Source: Ascaphus truei
Lineage: Eukaryota > Chordata > Amphibia > Anura > Ascaphidae
Direction of reading: 5' to 3'
NCBI GenBank assembly: GCA_036426205.1
Contig: CM071586.1
Coordinates: forward strand, 12,198,117-12,262,116
Length of the DNA stretch: 64,000 bases
Shown here piece by piece: positions 23,831-34,410 of the stretch (positions are counted from its first letter, which is position 1; each line of letters starts with the position of its first letter). A program made the translations under genes and the position numbers. The notes beneath the pieces were generated by a model. The model was not told where the DNA came from and did not search any database. It was given only the letters and a program-made list of their open reading frames with translations.

Positions 23831-24780
23831 ACGGCCAGCGTTACCTTTTTTGTCTGTGCACCGTCTTTTTCCTGTTTGAATCCTTCCCCCTCCTTTCTAA
23901 AGCAGATTAACACTCCTATAAGACTATTCGTTAAGCCTGGTCCAGTAAGGAGAACATAGTTTAAGGAGACTCCTTGGAATTGAACACTTGAATCAAATAC
24001 CACCCGGATTTGACCAAGTTTATGAGGGTGGTAAACACCAAATAATGGTGGTACCAGCATTCTTCGCCTTCCTTAAGTGGAGGAGTGGGTTCTGCTAACC
24101 ACTGTCGAATATCTTATGCCTGAAGTCCATAAAGTGACGCTTGTCTCTGGCTTCCTTTCCAAGTTGTAACGCAGCAAAGCAAGTCTAGAGAGAGGGCCTG
24201 TTCTCTGTTGTTCGGGAGAAATCCTCTGTGTGAACGATATGTAAGCAGGTCACCAAATTGTTTGATTCGTCTGTAACGAGGTCTTTATCCATCATCCTCA
24301 GTAAATCTGTCTTCCATCGATGGAGCTGGTTTATCATTGTCTGCAATGCTGTACATCCTAGACCATTTCCACACTTCTCTGATGTAAAGATATCTCTGTA
24401 ACTTTTCCATGATATGCCTTTGTTTTTCCTTTTTGCCAAGCCCTACTTTTAAGTCGAAGTGGTTAGGACTTGGTTTGAAAAGAGATGCATGTCCATTATC
24501 CAATGTTTGTTTATAGGGCATCAACGATGTCAGGTCTGTGCACTTTGGCAATGCATATGTCACACACAATTACCCATCTCAGGTCAAGACTTTGGGAATA
24601 CGGGGTGATATGGGATCCATTGCGTGTTTGCAGACTTTGTATAAACTCAAGATATACCTGACAAGCAGTAGTAAGACCTGGGTCTCTTGGTCTAACAGTG
24701 GGACACGATCAGCTATTCTTTTGAAGTGAGGGTGATGACGTGCCATGTCTGGTGTGGGAATTTAGCTATTTTCTGGCATC
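23830..24780 (-). pseudogene. BEL/Pao-type retroelement pol fragment, left arm
   Basis: On the minus strand FGVYHPHKLGQIRVVFDSSV, QGVSLN and GPGLTNSLIGVLICFRKE are the start of a BEL/Pao reverse transcriptase. Upstream sequence (24185-24569) is the decayed region before it. Frames are broken. The mirror copy is at 39480-40400, so the element was present before the duplication. Confidence 0.8.
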
Positions 24781-24959
24781 TGACTACACTCGTATAGAGT
24801 AGGGAGTGGTATTTTTGTTCTACCATCTATGGAACACGTGATGTAGCCATTTGCTCTACTACCTGTTGTCTCCATCAGTCCTGCGCATGTTCTGAGTGTG
24901 TAGGGGAAAGCATTGTCTTATATATTGTACAAGTCAAAGAACTCTGACTTAGCTAAAGA

Positions 24960-25900
24960 TCAGTTGCTTTGATCATCAATGATAGTGTACACTATTATAG
25001 CCCTTTCAGGTTGTCACTCGGGGTGTACTACAAGACATATTTTAGAGCAGGATCTCGCATCACGCCCTTGTCCACAAACCTTGGTGCACTTGGATGTGAC
25101 TGATGGTGGTGTTATTTTCTCTTCTCCCTCTCCACCATACTTTGAAACAGGGTTGGGGGCCTTGAGTCAGTTAGGTTTAATTGTTTCTGGATATAAAGCT
25201 GCTACATGTCACTGTCACACACTGTATATTTGATAGCGTCTTTACAGTCTCTGAAGAGGTGACTTGTGGAAGCGCAGCATTTGAAGCAAACTCCAAGTTC
25301 CTTGAATAGGCTCCTGGGTTCCTCTATGGTGGTGATGTACTGGGAACCCAGAAATTACCCAGGGGGCTGTGACCCGGTGTCCGGAAATTTCCGTTCTGCT
25401 CTGCTCCCTCAGTCCTCCTCTTGGAGAACGGCAGGAGAAGACCAGCAGAAGAGACTAACCTGTAGCCAGCGGTGGAGGGTGATGAGGACCGCTGCGAAGG
25501 ATAAGGAGCTGGCTGTCCAATATTAATGCTCCTGCTCCGGTAACGTTCCCCGGCTCCCACCGGCACTGGCTGTGATAGGATGTGTTCCGCTGCTTCCACT
25601 AGCTCAAAATTGATGTTCTCTGCTGCCACCGCCACCAGGATGTCTGCCGTTGCTCCCACAATGTTACCGTGGTTCTCCTCACCCTCTGCTGCCGGCTGCA
25701 GGTAATTCAAAGCTGTCTGGCCCGAGTACTTGGTACCTGGTCTTGCAAATTTTCTTTTTTTCCACCGGGTACCCGGCAATTTTCAGGAAAAACTACTCTG
25801 TTGGCATCACGTGTGTCATATGGACTGAGATAGGTGCTCTGGTATTTTTGTATCTTGTGACTGGTCTTTCGTTTCTTTAAATAGCTTGTACTAGATACGG
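24960..25900. repeat. Non-coding part of the duplicated retroelement block, left arm
   Basis: Mirror of about 37650-37760 and 38490-39300 (shared ccgggtaccc, ttgaattacctgcag and ggtgcacttgg phrases). There is a 151-residue open frame at 25324-25779, but the right-arm copy does not keep an equivalent long frame, which argues against a gene. Confidence 0.55.
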
Positions 25901-26265
25901 TTGGTGTACCTAGGGCTGAAGATGTGGGCTGTTGTAGTTGGGTATGTTGCTCTGTCCATCATATTGGTTCACAACATTGAACCGTAAGGCGGAGAAGGGT
26001 TTATTGGATGCCTTTGGTGTGTGTGTTGGGTATGTGTTATGTGGAATAGTCCTTGCTGAGGGGAACCATGCAGTCGTCTCTTATGTGCAGTGGATGTAAT
26101 GTGAGTGTGTGTAAGTATGAGAAAGGGTGTTCTCTGTGTTAACCTGATTGCGAGCTTGGTGTAGTGCATGTGTGGTTCACTCTGGTAGATGTAGCTTATG
26201 CTTGAAGATGCTGTTCCTCTAATTCATGTTGAGTCTCCATAGCTTTGGCATCTGTAATACCCTTC
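25900..26265. other. Continuation of the duplicated retroelement block
   Basis: Mirror of about 37200-37560, non-coding in both arms. Confidence 0.5.
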
Positions 26266-26870
26266 TCATCGGGTATAGATGGTGGACTGGCGTTCATACT
26301 GGCATGACTTATTAAATAGTCTCTGGTGTGCTGGATCATCTGAAGCTATTGGATTTCTCCAGTGCTCCCCGCCATCTTGTCTTCTGGCTTCAAAGATCTC
26401 ACCTTGGGCTTCAGCAGCAACTGCTTCCTTTTCTACATGTAAACCTCTAAGTTTGCTTCCAAATTGTTGTTCCAACGTGCAGAGGCAGCGGTGGATGCAG
26501 CCGTGACCCTTTGCTCCTCCGCTTCAATATGGGCTCTCTTAAATTTCACGGCTCTGTTCGACAGTAATTGGCCCTTGCCCGTGTTGTCTTGTTTAAATGA
26601 ATGTCTGGATGCGCCAGAGCTCTGTGAGCTCCTTTTTCTGACTTTTAGCTTCCGTGATTGCACTCTACATGCGGCCATAGCATTCCAGATCGATTGTTTT
26701 TTGTAGGTCTTGCCTCTTGCAGGCTTTCCACAATTATTGGTTCTCGTCAAGTAGGTGATATATGTTTCTGACAGTATTTGCCAACGTGGCTGGGCGGTCC
26801 TTAATTTCATCTCCGACAAAAGCCAATCAATGGGACTATCCGCTCACTAGCAAAATCCTCTATTGTGTCC
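26266..26870 (-). pseudogene. BEL/Pao-type gag fragment, left arm
   Basis: Alanine- and glutamate-rich helical sequence (KRAHIEAEEQRVTAASTAAS, then EKEAVAAEAQGEIFEA in a shifted frame) resembles gag proteins of vertebrate BEL elements. Its position, upstream of the pol fragment on the same strand, supports one element. The mirror copy is at 36600-37190. Confidence 0.65.
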
Positions 26871-27048
26871 AAACTCATGGTTGATCAACTTTATCTGTTC
26901 TCTCCTACCTAGTCATGTCCCTTTATTATTTTGTGCTCTCCCTATGCGCGAAGTTGTCTTGTCTGTCCCAGGCTCTGTCATTGAATAACTGCATCTGTCC
27001 CTGGACATCGGTTCTCAAAGTAGCACACATACGCACTATGACATTATA

Positions 27049-27388
27049 CAGATGCAGCGGCCGTTATTCGAACAAATCATGGAGCCGTTTTCGTGTGCGC
27101 TGCTGTACGCCACGCGGCATTAACGTGGCCATTCGCCCCCCAGGCACACACGCTTATCGTTGTTGCTTTGTTTGTGCATGGATTCTGTTTCTTTTTGTGC
27201 AATGAAATGTAATGTGTACAGTACTGTGCTACTGTGTCAATCTCAGTGTTTAACACTAAAATGCAATTTTCTGCACTCGCGTCCTAAGACGGGAAGGGGC
27301 GGTACACTTGGAAGAAATCCCGTGCCATGACATGGGTATTCCGAGGTATACAACGCCTGATGTGTTCGAATAACGGCCGCTGCATCTG
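27049..27388. mobile_element. 340-bp TA-flanked MITE next to the FAX exon
   Basis: Starts CAGATGCAGCGGCCGTTATTCG and ends with the inverse, flanked by TA at 27047-27048 and 27389-27390. It sits about 15 bp downstream of the donor of exon 27404-27520. The right-arm copy (about 36231-36390) is broken in its middle, and that break is the inner boundary of the inverted duplication. Confidence 0.82.
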
Positions 27389-27403
27389 TACAGCAGTTCT
27401 CAC

Positions 27404-27520
27404 CTCTCCAGACAGCAGGTAGATGATCTCCTGGGTGTGATTCAAGATCCTCTCAGTCATCTTCTCATTGTTAATTGTGTTCATCATCAGAGAGTCAGTG
27501 AGATGCTCCAAGAATGGTCT
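27404..27520 (-). CDS. FAX-type exon, second copy, left gene
   Basis: A 117-bp exon, acceptor CAG at 27521-27523 and donor GTGAGA at 27398-27403. The peptide FLEHLTDSLMMN...EKMTERILNHTQEIIYLLSGE matches the finger-associated box of Xenopus zinc-finger proteins. It ends in phase 0 and so could splice to the linker exon 21429-21488. It lacks a well-placed start codon and may be an alternative or extra exon to 28108-28214. Confidence 0.75.
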
Positions 27521-27679
27521 CTGGGACAAAAGATAACATGGGAGATGTCAGAAGTAGAGATATAGGGAATAAGGGCATTTTCTGTCTGTGTCACTGTGCA
27601 TTTTGAAGTACAGAGAAGAAAGACTATGGGGCATATCTATCTGTGTCTCTTTGCAGTGGAAGGGACAGATATGAGGGAG

Positions 27680-27790
27680 TCATCAGCTCCTTGTACTTTT
27701 TCATCATCAGTGAGTTACTTAGGAACTCCAAGAATGAGCTCTGGTTCTTGTGGGAGTGTTTCTCCACTTGGTGACCTCTGCAGTTAGGAA
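27680..27790 (-). pseudogene. Decayed FAX-like exon
   Basis: The minus strand resembles the upstream half of the FAX exon (CCACAAGAACCAGAGCTC, then AACTCACTGATGATG) but the frame is broken and the ILN..LEIIYLLTGE half is missing. Confidence 0.5.
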
Positions 27791-28107
27791 TAGTGACTGT
27801 ACTTGTCCTATCACATCAATAATAGGAGAGAGACCAACCTGAAATACTATGAGGAAAGTTACCACATTTCAGGAAGCCTCAAACAGAACAGTATCCTGCA
27901 CTAAAATATAATCTGTGCTACTTTATTTAGAAGATAATACTGTTGTGGTTTACAGTTATTGCGGATATGTTTGTGCTTTTCAACAAACATGGGGTTTCAG
28001 TGGGAGGTACAGATGTAATCTCAAAGAAACACAGATGCACTGCAGGGTCCTTATATACAGAAGGAGATACGAGGGGTGCCCTTATGACCTTCTGTAGAAG
28101 CCCTCAC

Positions 28108-28214
28108 CTCTCCAGTCAGCAGGTAGATGATGTCTAGGGTGTGATTCAAGATTTCCTCAGCTATCTGCTTCTTGTCCATCATAATCGAGTTAGTCAGATG
28201 CTCCATGGTGGGCT
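28108..28214 (-). CDS. First coding exon with FAX box of the left KRAB zinc-finger gene
   Basis: A 107-bp exon with acceptor GGTTCCAG and donor GTGAGG. The ATG at 28204-28206 lies in a near-ideal context (CCCACCATGG) and starts MEHLTNSIMMDKKQIAEEI, continuing to IIYLLTGE at the donor in phase 0. Xenopus finger proteins start in the same way, so this is the likely translation start. Next exon: 21429-21488. It has no right-arm counterpart. Confidence 0.82.
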
Positions 28215-28269
28215 CTGGAACCAAACAGAATGGGTAAGATCTACAGATCTCAAGCAATAAGGGCTTTTT

Positions 28270-28595
28270 CTGGCTGTGTCACTGTGAGGTACAGAAGAGA
28301 AAGACTATGGGTCCTCTCTATCTGTGACACTTTACAATGGGAGAGACAGATGTGAGGAAGTGATCTGCTTCTTGTCATTGTTCATCACCAATGAGTTATT
28401 CAGATACTCTAACAATGATTCTGGTTCCTGTGGAAGCGTTTCAGCACATGGTGGTGACCTCTGCAGTTAGGGATATGACTTTACTTGTCCATCACAGTCA
28501 TATCAAGAAGTGAGAGGTAGGCAGAGACAGAGACTAACTTGGGAGACCATGGAGAAAGCTAGAAACCTCAAACAGGTTAGGATCATGCACTAGCA
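28270..28595 (-). pseudogene. Decayed FAX-exon duplicate (first of two)
   Basis: The minus strand around 28365-28440 reads like PEPESLLEYLNNSLVMNNDKKQ, a FAX relative with no downstream half and no clear splice sites. The whole stretch is repeated at 30722-31037. Confidence 0.55.
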
Positions 28596-28846
28596 CAGGG
28601 AAGTGCAAACTTTTCTCCCTGCACCCCCTGCCTGCCTCCCCTCCCCCCTCTCCATTCAGCTCCTTGGTCAAATGACACTACAGGTCATTTAATGCCTGGT
28701 TACCGTAGCGATGTGTTGCTGGAATGCAAGATAAGTTAAGTTACAGCGGCCTCACGTGATCCCTGGCATTTAATTTAAATGCCTTCGGGGAAGCGCGAGG
28801 CCTTTCTAACTGCCACCCCCACCCCAGAAATGTTTGTGCACCCCTA
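28596..28846. mobile_element. hAT-type MITE (251 bp), copy 1
   Basis: Terminal sequences CAGGGAAGTGCAAAC and inverted TAGGGGTGCACAAAC, flanked by the similar 8-mers cactagca and caccaaca. Copy 2, in the same context, is at 31038-31299, and an inverted partial copy is at about 30078-30150. Confidence 0.65.
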
Positions 28847-28861
28847 CACCAACATGTAAAA

Positions 28862-30074
28862 CAGTTGTGTGAAAAATAAAGTACACCCTCTTTGAATTCT
28901 ATGGTTTTACATATCAGGACATAATAACAATCATCTGTTCCTTAGAAGGTCTTAAAATTAGGTAAATACAACCTCAGATGAACAACAACACATGACATAT
29001 TACACCGTGTCATGATTTATTTAACCAAAATAAAGCCAAAATGGAGAAGCCATGTGTGAAAAACTAAGTACACCTTTACTGCTTCCATAGGAATTAAGAT
29101 GCTAAGTAACAGACAGGTGCTGCTAATCAAATGCCCTTGATTAATTGATCATCAGCAAGTGTCACCTGTATAAAAGCCGACGTTTTAGCAGTTTGCTAGT
29201 CTGGAACATTCAGGTGTGTGTTAACACAATGCCAAGGAGGAAAGACAGCAGCAATGATCTTAGAGAAGCAATTGTTGCTGCCCATCAATCTGGGAAGGGT
29301 TATAAGGCCATTTCCAAACAATTTAAAGTCCATCATTTTACAGTGAGAAAGATTATTCAAAAGTTGGAAACATTCAAGACAGTTGCCAAGTGGAGATGTT
29401 TGGCCATAATGCACAGCGCCACGTTTGGCGAAAACTAAACACAGCATATCAGCACAAACACCTCATACCAACTGTCAAGCACGGTGGTGGAGGGGTGATG
29501 ATTTGGCCTTGTTTTGCAGCCACAGGACCTGGAAACCTTGCAGTCATTGAGTCGACCATGAACTTCTCTGTATACCAAAGTATTCTAGAGTCAAATGTGA
29601 GGCGATCTGTCCGACAGCTAAAGCTTGGCCGAAATTGGGTCATGCAACAAAACATTGATCCCAAGCACACCAGCAAATCTACAACAGAATGGCTGAAAAA
29701 GAAAAGAATCAAGGTGTTGCAATGGCCCAGTCAAAGTCCAGACCTCAACCCGATTGAAATGCTGTGGTTGGACCTTAAGAGAGCTGTGCATAAACAAATG
29801 CCCACAGACCTCAATGAACTGAAGCAACGTTGTAAAGAAGAGTGGGCCAAAATTACTCCACAACGATGTGAGAGATCTTGCAACGATGTGGCTTCTCCCT
29901 TTTGGCTTTACTTTTGTTAAATAAATCATGACACGGTGAAATATGTCATGTGTTGTTGTTCATCTGAGGTTGTATTTACCTAATTTTAAGACCTGCTAAG
30001 GAACAGACGATTGTTAATATGTCCTGTAAAACCATAGAATTCAAAGAGGGTGTACTTTCTTTTTCACACAACTG
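28862..30074 (+). mobile_element. Tc1-like transposon A, internally deleted
   Basis: Terminal inverted repeats CAGTTGTGTGAAAAA...TTTTTCACACAACTG. TA is kept on the right (30075-30076) but mutated on the left. The total of 1,213 bp includes a transposase gene missing its middle. Confidence 0.92.
29229..29920 (+). pseudogene. Tc1-like transposase A, deleted and mutated
   Basis: The N-terminal helix-turn-helix (MPRRKDSSNDLREAIVAAHQ, HHFTVRKIIQK) jumps at about 29385 from FKTVAK to the FGHNAQ segment of the catalytic domain, deleting the first catalytic Asp region. The second catalytic Asp is Asn (QQNIDPKH instead of QQDNDPKH). The Glu-box ([14 protein letters not shown]) is present. Dead by both criteria. 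Confidence 0.9.
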
Positions 30075-30163
30075 TATTACATGTTGGTGCAGGGGTGCAC
30101 AATAATTTCTTGGGGGGACGGGGAGTGGCAGTTACAGAGGCCTCCCGCTACACCCAACTGTAA

Positions 30164-30671
30164 CTGCTACATTATATAAGAATGAGTGATGGGAGAGGTG
30201 TGATAAAAAACCAGTAGAGCCGACCGAGCGTTTCTGCGAGTGTGTGCGTCAGAGCCGAGTGCGTCTAGAGTGAGGGGGTGTGTGTGTGCGTCAGAGCTGA
30301 GCGCGTCTAGAGAGGGGGAGGGCAGTCTGCGTGAGGGGAGGGCAGTCTGCGTGAGGGGAGGACAGGTCTCATACCCCCTTCCATGTATGTTACACACACA
30401 GCTTCCCCCCTTCTCTGCCCCCTCACCCAGTAAGAATATTTAGCAGCAGCCATTCCCATGTGAGGTGGGTGCATGAAGCCCCCATGTAATAGTCAGGTCT
30501 CTGCACACAGTGTAACAGGAGATTAATGTAATCAGAGCCTCTGTGTAACTATATTACATACACATAAGAAACACATCACCTCCTACCTGGGGGCAGCTGC
30601 AGCATGTGGGGGAGGCTCTACTGGTTTTTATCACACCTCTCCCATCTCTCATTATTCCTATTTAATGTAGC
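30164..30671. mobile_element. MITE with about 55-bp terminal inverted repeats
   Basis: gctacattatataagaatga...gggagaggtgtgataaaaa...ccagtagag at 30164-30220 is mirrored at 30608-30671. The interior contains gtgcgtctagag-type repeats. No coding sequence. Class uncertain. Confidence 0.65.
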
Positions 30672-30676
30672 ACTTA

Positions 30677-30721
30677 CAGTTGTGTGAATTAGAAAATTCA
30701 CCCTCTTTGAATTCTATGGTG
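30677..30721. repeat. Orphan Tc1 terminal fragment at a duplication junction
   Basis: A 44-bp Tc1 end (cagttgtgtgaattagaaaattcaccctc...ctatgg) stops abruptly and passes directly into the repeated block that begins tgtcactgtgaggtac. Confidence 0.7.
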
Positions 30722-31037
30722 TCACTGTGAGGTACAGAAGAGAAAGACTATGGGTCCTCTCTATCTGTGACACTTTACAGTGGGAGAGACAGATGTGAGG
30801 AAGTGATCTGCTTCTTGACATTGTTCATCACCAACGAGTTATTCAGATACTCCAACAATGCTTCTGGTTCCTGTGGAAGTGTTTCAGCACGTGGTGGTGA
30901 CCTCTGCAGTTAGGGATATGACTTTACTTGTCCTTACAGTCATATCAAGAAGTGAGAGGTAGGCAGAGACAGAGATCAACTTGGGAGACCATGGAGAAAG
31001 CTAGAAATCTCAAACAGGACGGGATCATGCACTAGCA
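30722..31037 (-). repeat. Direct duplicate of 28275-28595 (decayed FAX exon block)
   Basis: Near-identical to the first copy and followed by the same hAT MITE and the same Tc1 junction, so the whole roughly 590-bp block was duplicated in direct orientation. Confidence 0.8.
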
Positions 31038-31299
31038 CAGGGGAGCGCAAACTTTTCTCCCTGCACCCCCTGCCTGCTACCCCCCCACCCCCCACTCTCC
31101 GTTCAGCTCCAGCGTCAAATGACGCCACAGGTTATTTGATGCCTGGTTGCCGTAGCGATGTGTCGCTGGAATGCAAGATAAGGGAAGTTACAGTGGCCTC
31201 ACGCGATTCCCGGCTTTTAATTTAAATGACTTCGGGGAAGCGTGAGGCCATTGTAACTGCCACCCCCTTCCCTACCCCAGAAATGATTGTGCACCCCTG
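31038..31299. mobile_element. hAT-type MITE, copy 2
   Basis: CAGGGGAGCGCAAAC start and GTGCACCCCTG end, with the flanking 8-mers cactagca (31030-31037) and caccaaca (31300-31307) identical to copy 1, showing segmental duplication rather than a second insertion. Confidence 0.68.
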
Positions 31300-32242
31300 C
31301 ACCAACATGTAATACAGTTGTGTGAAAAAGAAAGTACACCCTCTTTGAATTCTATGGTTTTACATATCAGGACATAATAACAATCGTCTGTTCCTTTGCA
31401 GGTCTAAAAATTAGGTTAATACAACGTCAGATGAACAACAACACATGACAAATTACACCGTGTCATGATTTATTTAACAAAAATAAAGCCAAAATGGAGA
31501 AGCCATGTGTGAAAAACTAAGTATACCTTATGGTTCAATAGCTTGTAGAACCATCTTTAGCAGCAATAATTTGAAGTAATCGTTAACTATGACATTATCA
31601 GTCTCTCACATCGTTGTGGAGGAATTTTGGCCCACTCTTCTTTGCTTCAGTTCATTGAGGTTTGTGGGCATTTGTTTATGCACAGCTCTCTTAAGGTCCA
31701 GCCACAGCATTTCAATCGGGTTAAGGTCTGGACTTTGACTGGGCCATTGCAACACCTTGATTCTTTTCTTTTTCAGCCATTCTGTTGTAGATTTGCTGGT
31801 GTGCTTGGGATCATTGTCCTGTTGCATGACCCAAGTTCGGCCAAGCTTTAGCTGTCGGACAGGTGGCCTCACATTTGACTCTATTATACTTTGGTATACA
31901 GAGGAGTTCATGGTCGACTCAATGACTGCAAGCTTTCCAGGTCCTGTGGCTGCAAAACAAGGTCAAATCATCACCCCTCCACCACCGTACTTGACAGTTG
32001 GTATGAGGTGTTTGTGCTGATATGCTGTTTGGTTTTCGCCAAACGTGGCTTTGTGCATTATGGCCAAACATCTCAATTTTGGTCTCGTCTGTCCAAAGAA
32101 TATTGTTCCAGAAGTCTTGTGGTTTGTTCAGATGCAACTTTGCAAACCTAAGCCGTGCTGCCATGTTCTTTTTAGAGAGAAGAGGCTTTCTCCTGGCAAC
32201 CCATCCAAACAAACCATACTTGTTCAGTCTTTTTCTAATTGT

Positions 32243-33243
32243 GGTAAAATAATAAGTGCAAATTAGCGCTAGTGTAAACAATATTATACAGTGATACAAA
32301 CAGTGGAACAAAACCTGTGATACAGTTTGTGATGAAGGTAGTCCTGGAGCTGCCTGAGAGGTTGAGCCGGTATCTTCCAACCAGATGAGAAGATTTGTGT
32401 AGAATAACCTCCTATGGCGCTGAGGGTAGAGAATGGGATGGAGTCTTGTGCAATGGTTTCTTCTTGTATGGGTAACCTCAGAGAGGGGGACAAGAGATAA
32501 ACAAAAAACACCACAATAGTGTATTACCCTTGAGACAACATATGCCGTGGTGGACAAGATACAAAGAGCCTTTATTGGTTAAAACAATTGTAACCTCAAT
32601 TGATATAAAACTTATGTTGAATTAATAAACAGTAGATTATTCTCCTGCTTAATAGCAAAAGCTTCCAGGCGCTTGTGCTTAAGGAAGCTGTGTGCTCCGC
32701 CGTTTGGTAAAACTGAAATCCTACTCACCGTCCATGAGTAGGACATGTGCAGTGGTTCGGGGTCTTTTGCCAGGAATAGCCGCTCGCCGTGGGGTGCAGA
32801 ACGTCCGTTAGTGCGGGGAGATCTCCTGCAGTCCTCGTGGTCTTGCTGCCAACAGAGTTTTTTCAAACGTCTCCTCCGCTGACGTCACCGTCTGGTATGC
32901 ACAGCTACGGTGTCCCTGGATGACCACAATCCTTCCTACGCGTTTCGAAACTCCAATTGATGGGTTTCTTCGTCAGGGATTTTCTTATTCAGCAGGAGAA
33001 TAATCTACTGTTTATTAATTCAACATAAGTTTTATATCAATTGAGGTTACAATTGTTTTAACCAATAAATGCTCTTTGTATCTTGTCCACCACGGCATAT
33101 GTTGTCTCAAGGGTAATACACTATTGTGGTGTTTTTTTGTTTATCTCTTGTCCCCCTCTCTGAGGTTACCCATACAAGAAGAAACCATTGCACAAGACTC
33201 CATCCCATTCTCTACCCTCAGCGCCATAGGAGGTTATTCTACA
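32243..33243. mobile_element. 1.0-kb hairpin element with hammerhead-like motif and 14-bp target duplication
   Basis: Inserted in Tc1 B between two perfect copies of ctttttctaattgt (32229-32242, 33244-33257). 32399-32643 and 32995-33241 are inverted copies, with a loop of about 350 bp that carries a hammerhead-like core. No transposase or RT. The target duplication length and ribozyme motif point to a non-autonomous Penelope-like derivative. Confidence 0.78.
32934..32979 (-). ncRNA. Hammerhead-ribozyme-like motif in the hairpin element
   Basis: Minus strand: closing TCC, CTGACGA, stem II GAAAC/GTTTC with a 12-base loop, GAAA, CGCG, TA, closing GGA. This is the best-formed copy: both closing pairs and five stem-II pairs are Watson-Crick. 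Confidence 0.7.
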
Positions 33244-33560
33244 CTTTTTCTAATTGTACTGTCATGACCTATAACATGCTAACTGAGGCCTGTAGAGTCT
33301 GAGATGTAACTCTTAGTTTTTTTGCAATTTCTTTGAGCATTGCACGGTCTGACTTTAGGGTGAATTTGCTAGGACCTCCACTCCTGGGAAGATTGGCAAC
33401 TGTCTTGAATGTTTCCCACTTTTGAATAATCTGTCTCACTGTAGAATGATGGACTTTAAATTGTTTGGAAATGGCCTTATAACCCTTCCCAGATTGATGG
33501 GCAGCAATAATTTATTCTCTAAGATCATTGCTGATGTCTTTCCTCCTTGGCATTGTGTTT

Positions 33561-34198
33561 TGGGATACAAGAATAAAAAGGCGACTTACAAATTAAATGG
33601 AGATATATTGGGGGAATCCTTGATGGAGAAGGATTTAGGAGTGCTTGTAGACAGCAGGCTTAGCAATAGTGCCCATAGTCATGCAGTAGCTGCAAAGGCA
33701 AACAAGATCTTATCTTGCATCAAACGGGCAATGGATGGAAGGGAAGTAAACATAATTATGCCCCTTTACAAAGCATTAGTAAGACTACACTTTGAATATA
33801 GAGTACAATTTTTGGCACCAATCCTAATAAAAGACATTATGGAACTAGAGAGAGTGCAGAGAAGAGCCACCAAATTAATAAAAGGGAATGGACATTCTAA
33901 CTTATGAGTAGAGGCGACCTAAATTAGATTTATTTACATTAGAAAAGAGGAGTCTAAGAGGGGATATGATAACTATATACAAATATATTCAGGGACAATA
34001 CAAGGAGCTTTCAAAAGAATTATTCATCCCGCGGGCAGTACAAAGGACTCAGGGCCATCCCTTAAGGTTGGAGGAAAGGAAATTTCACCAGCAATAAAGG
34101 AAAGGGTTCTTTACAGTAAGGGCAGTTAAAATGTGGAATTCATTACCCATGGAGACTGTGATGGCAGATACAATAGATTTGTTCAAAAAAAGGTTGGT
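33561..34198 (+). pseudogene. CR1/jockey-type LINE reverse transcriptase, C-terminal fragment
   Basis: MEKDLGVLVDSRLSNSAHSH, AVAAKANKILSCIKRA, ERVQRRATKLIKG and, after a frameshift near 33905, SLRGDMITIYKY- and PMETVMADTIDLFKK-type segments are the thumb and C-terminal region of vertebrate jockey/CR1-like LINE RTs. The 5' end abuts Tc1 B directly. Confidence 0.85.
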
Positions 34199-34410
34199 GT
34201 CACGGGAGACTCCTGTGGCGGGTAGGATCTCGGTGGCCGGAACAGCACGAGTGTAGTAGGGGTCACAAGCAGGAGTCCAAGGCAGGCGGCAGGTAGCGAA
34301 GTCAGGTACAAGCAGAGGTCCGAGGCAGGCGGCAGGTAGCGAAGTCAGGAAACAAGCAGAGGTCCGAGGCAGGCGGCAGGTAGCGAAGTCAGGTAACAAG
34401 TCGTGACTCC
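34199..34410. repeat. Minisatellite, unit about 44 bp (gaggcaggcggcaggtagcgaagtcagg)
   Basis: Three near-identical units (about 34280-34400) follow a unique-looking cacgggagactcctgtggc start. Predicted peptides are repetitive artefacts. Confidence 0.85.

Larger units (their letters stand above)
31606..33558 (-). pseudogene. Tc1-like transposase B, split by an insertion
   Basis: The N-terminal HTH part is at 33300-33558. The catalytic part lies left of the insertion: TDETKIEMFGHNAQ (first Asp), [11 protein letters not shown] (second Asp intact), and [17 protein letters not shown] (Glu). Several frameshifts (for example near 32000 and 31650) inactivate it. It keeps the region deleted in copy A. 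Confidence 0.88.
31315..33560 (-). mobile_element. Tc1-like transposon B, interrupted by a hairpin element and truncated
   Basis: One terminus (CAGTTGTGTGAAAAAG at 31315, TA at 31313-31314) is intact. The transposase is on the minus strand. The other end is lost at about 33560, where CR1-like LINE sequence begins. A 1,001-bp insertion sits at 32243-33243. Confidence 0.88.

Noticed and set aside
25324..25779. 151-codon frame as a host gene
   Set aside because: The mirror copy in the right arm does not keep the frame, and the region belongs to a retroelement block.
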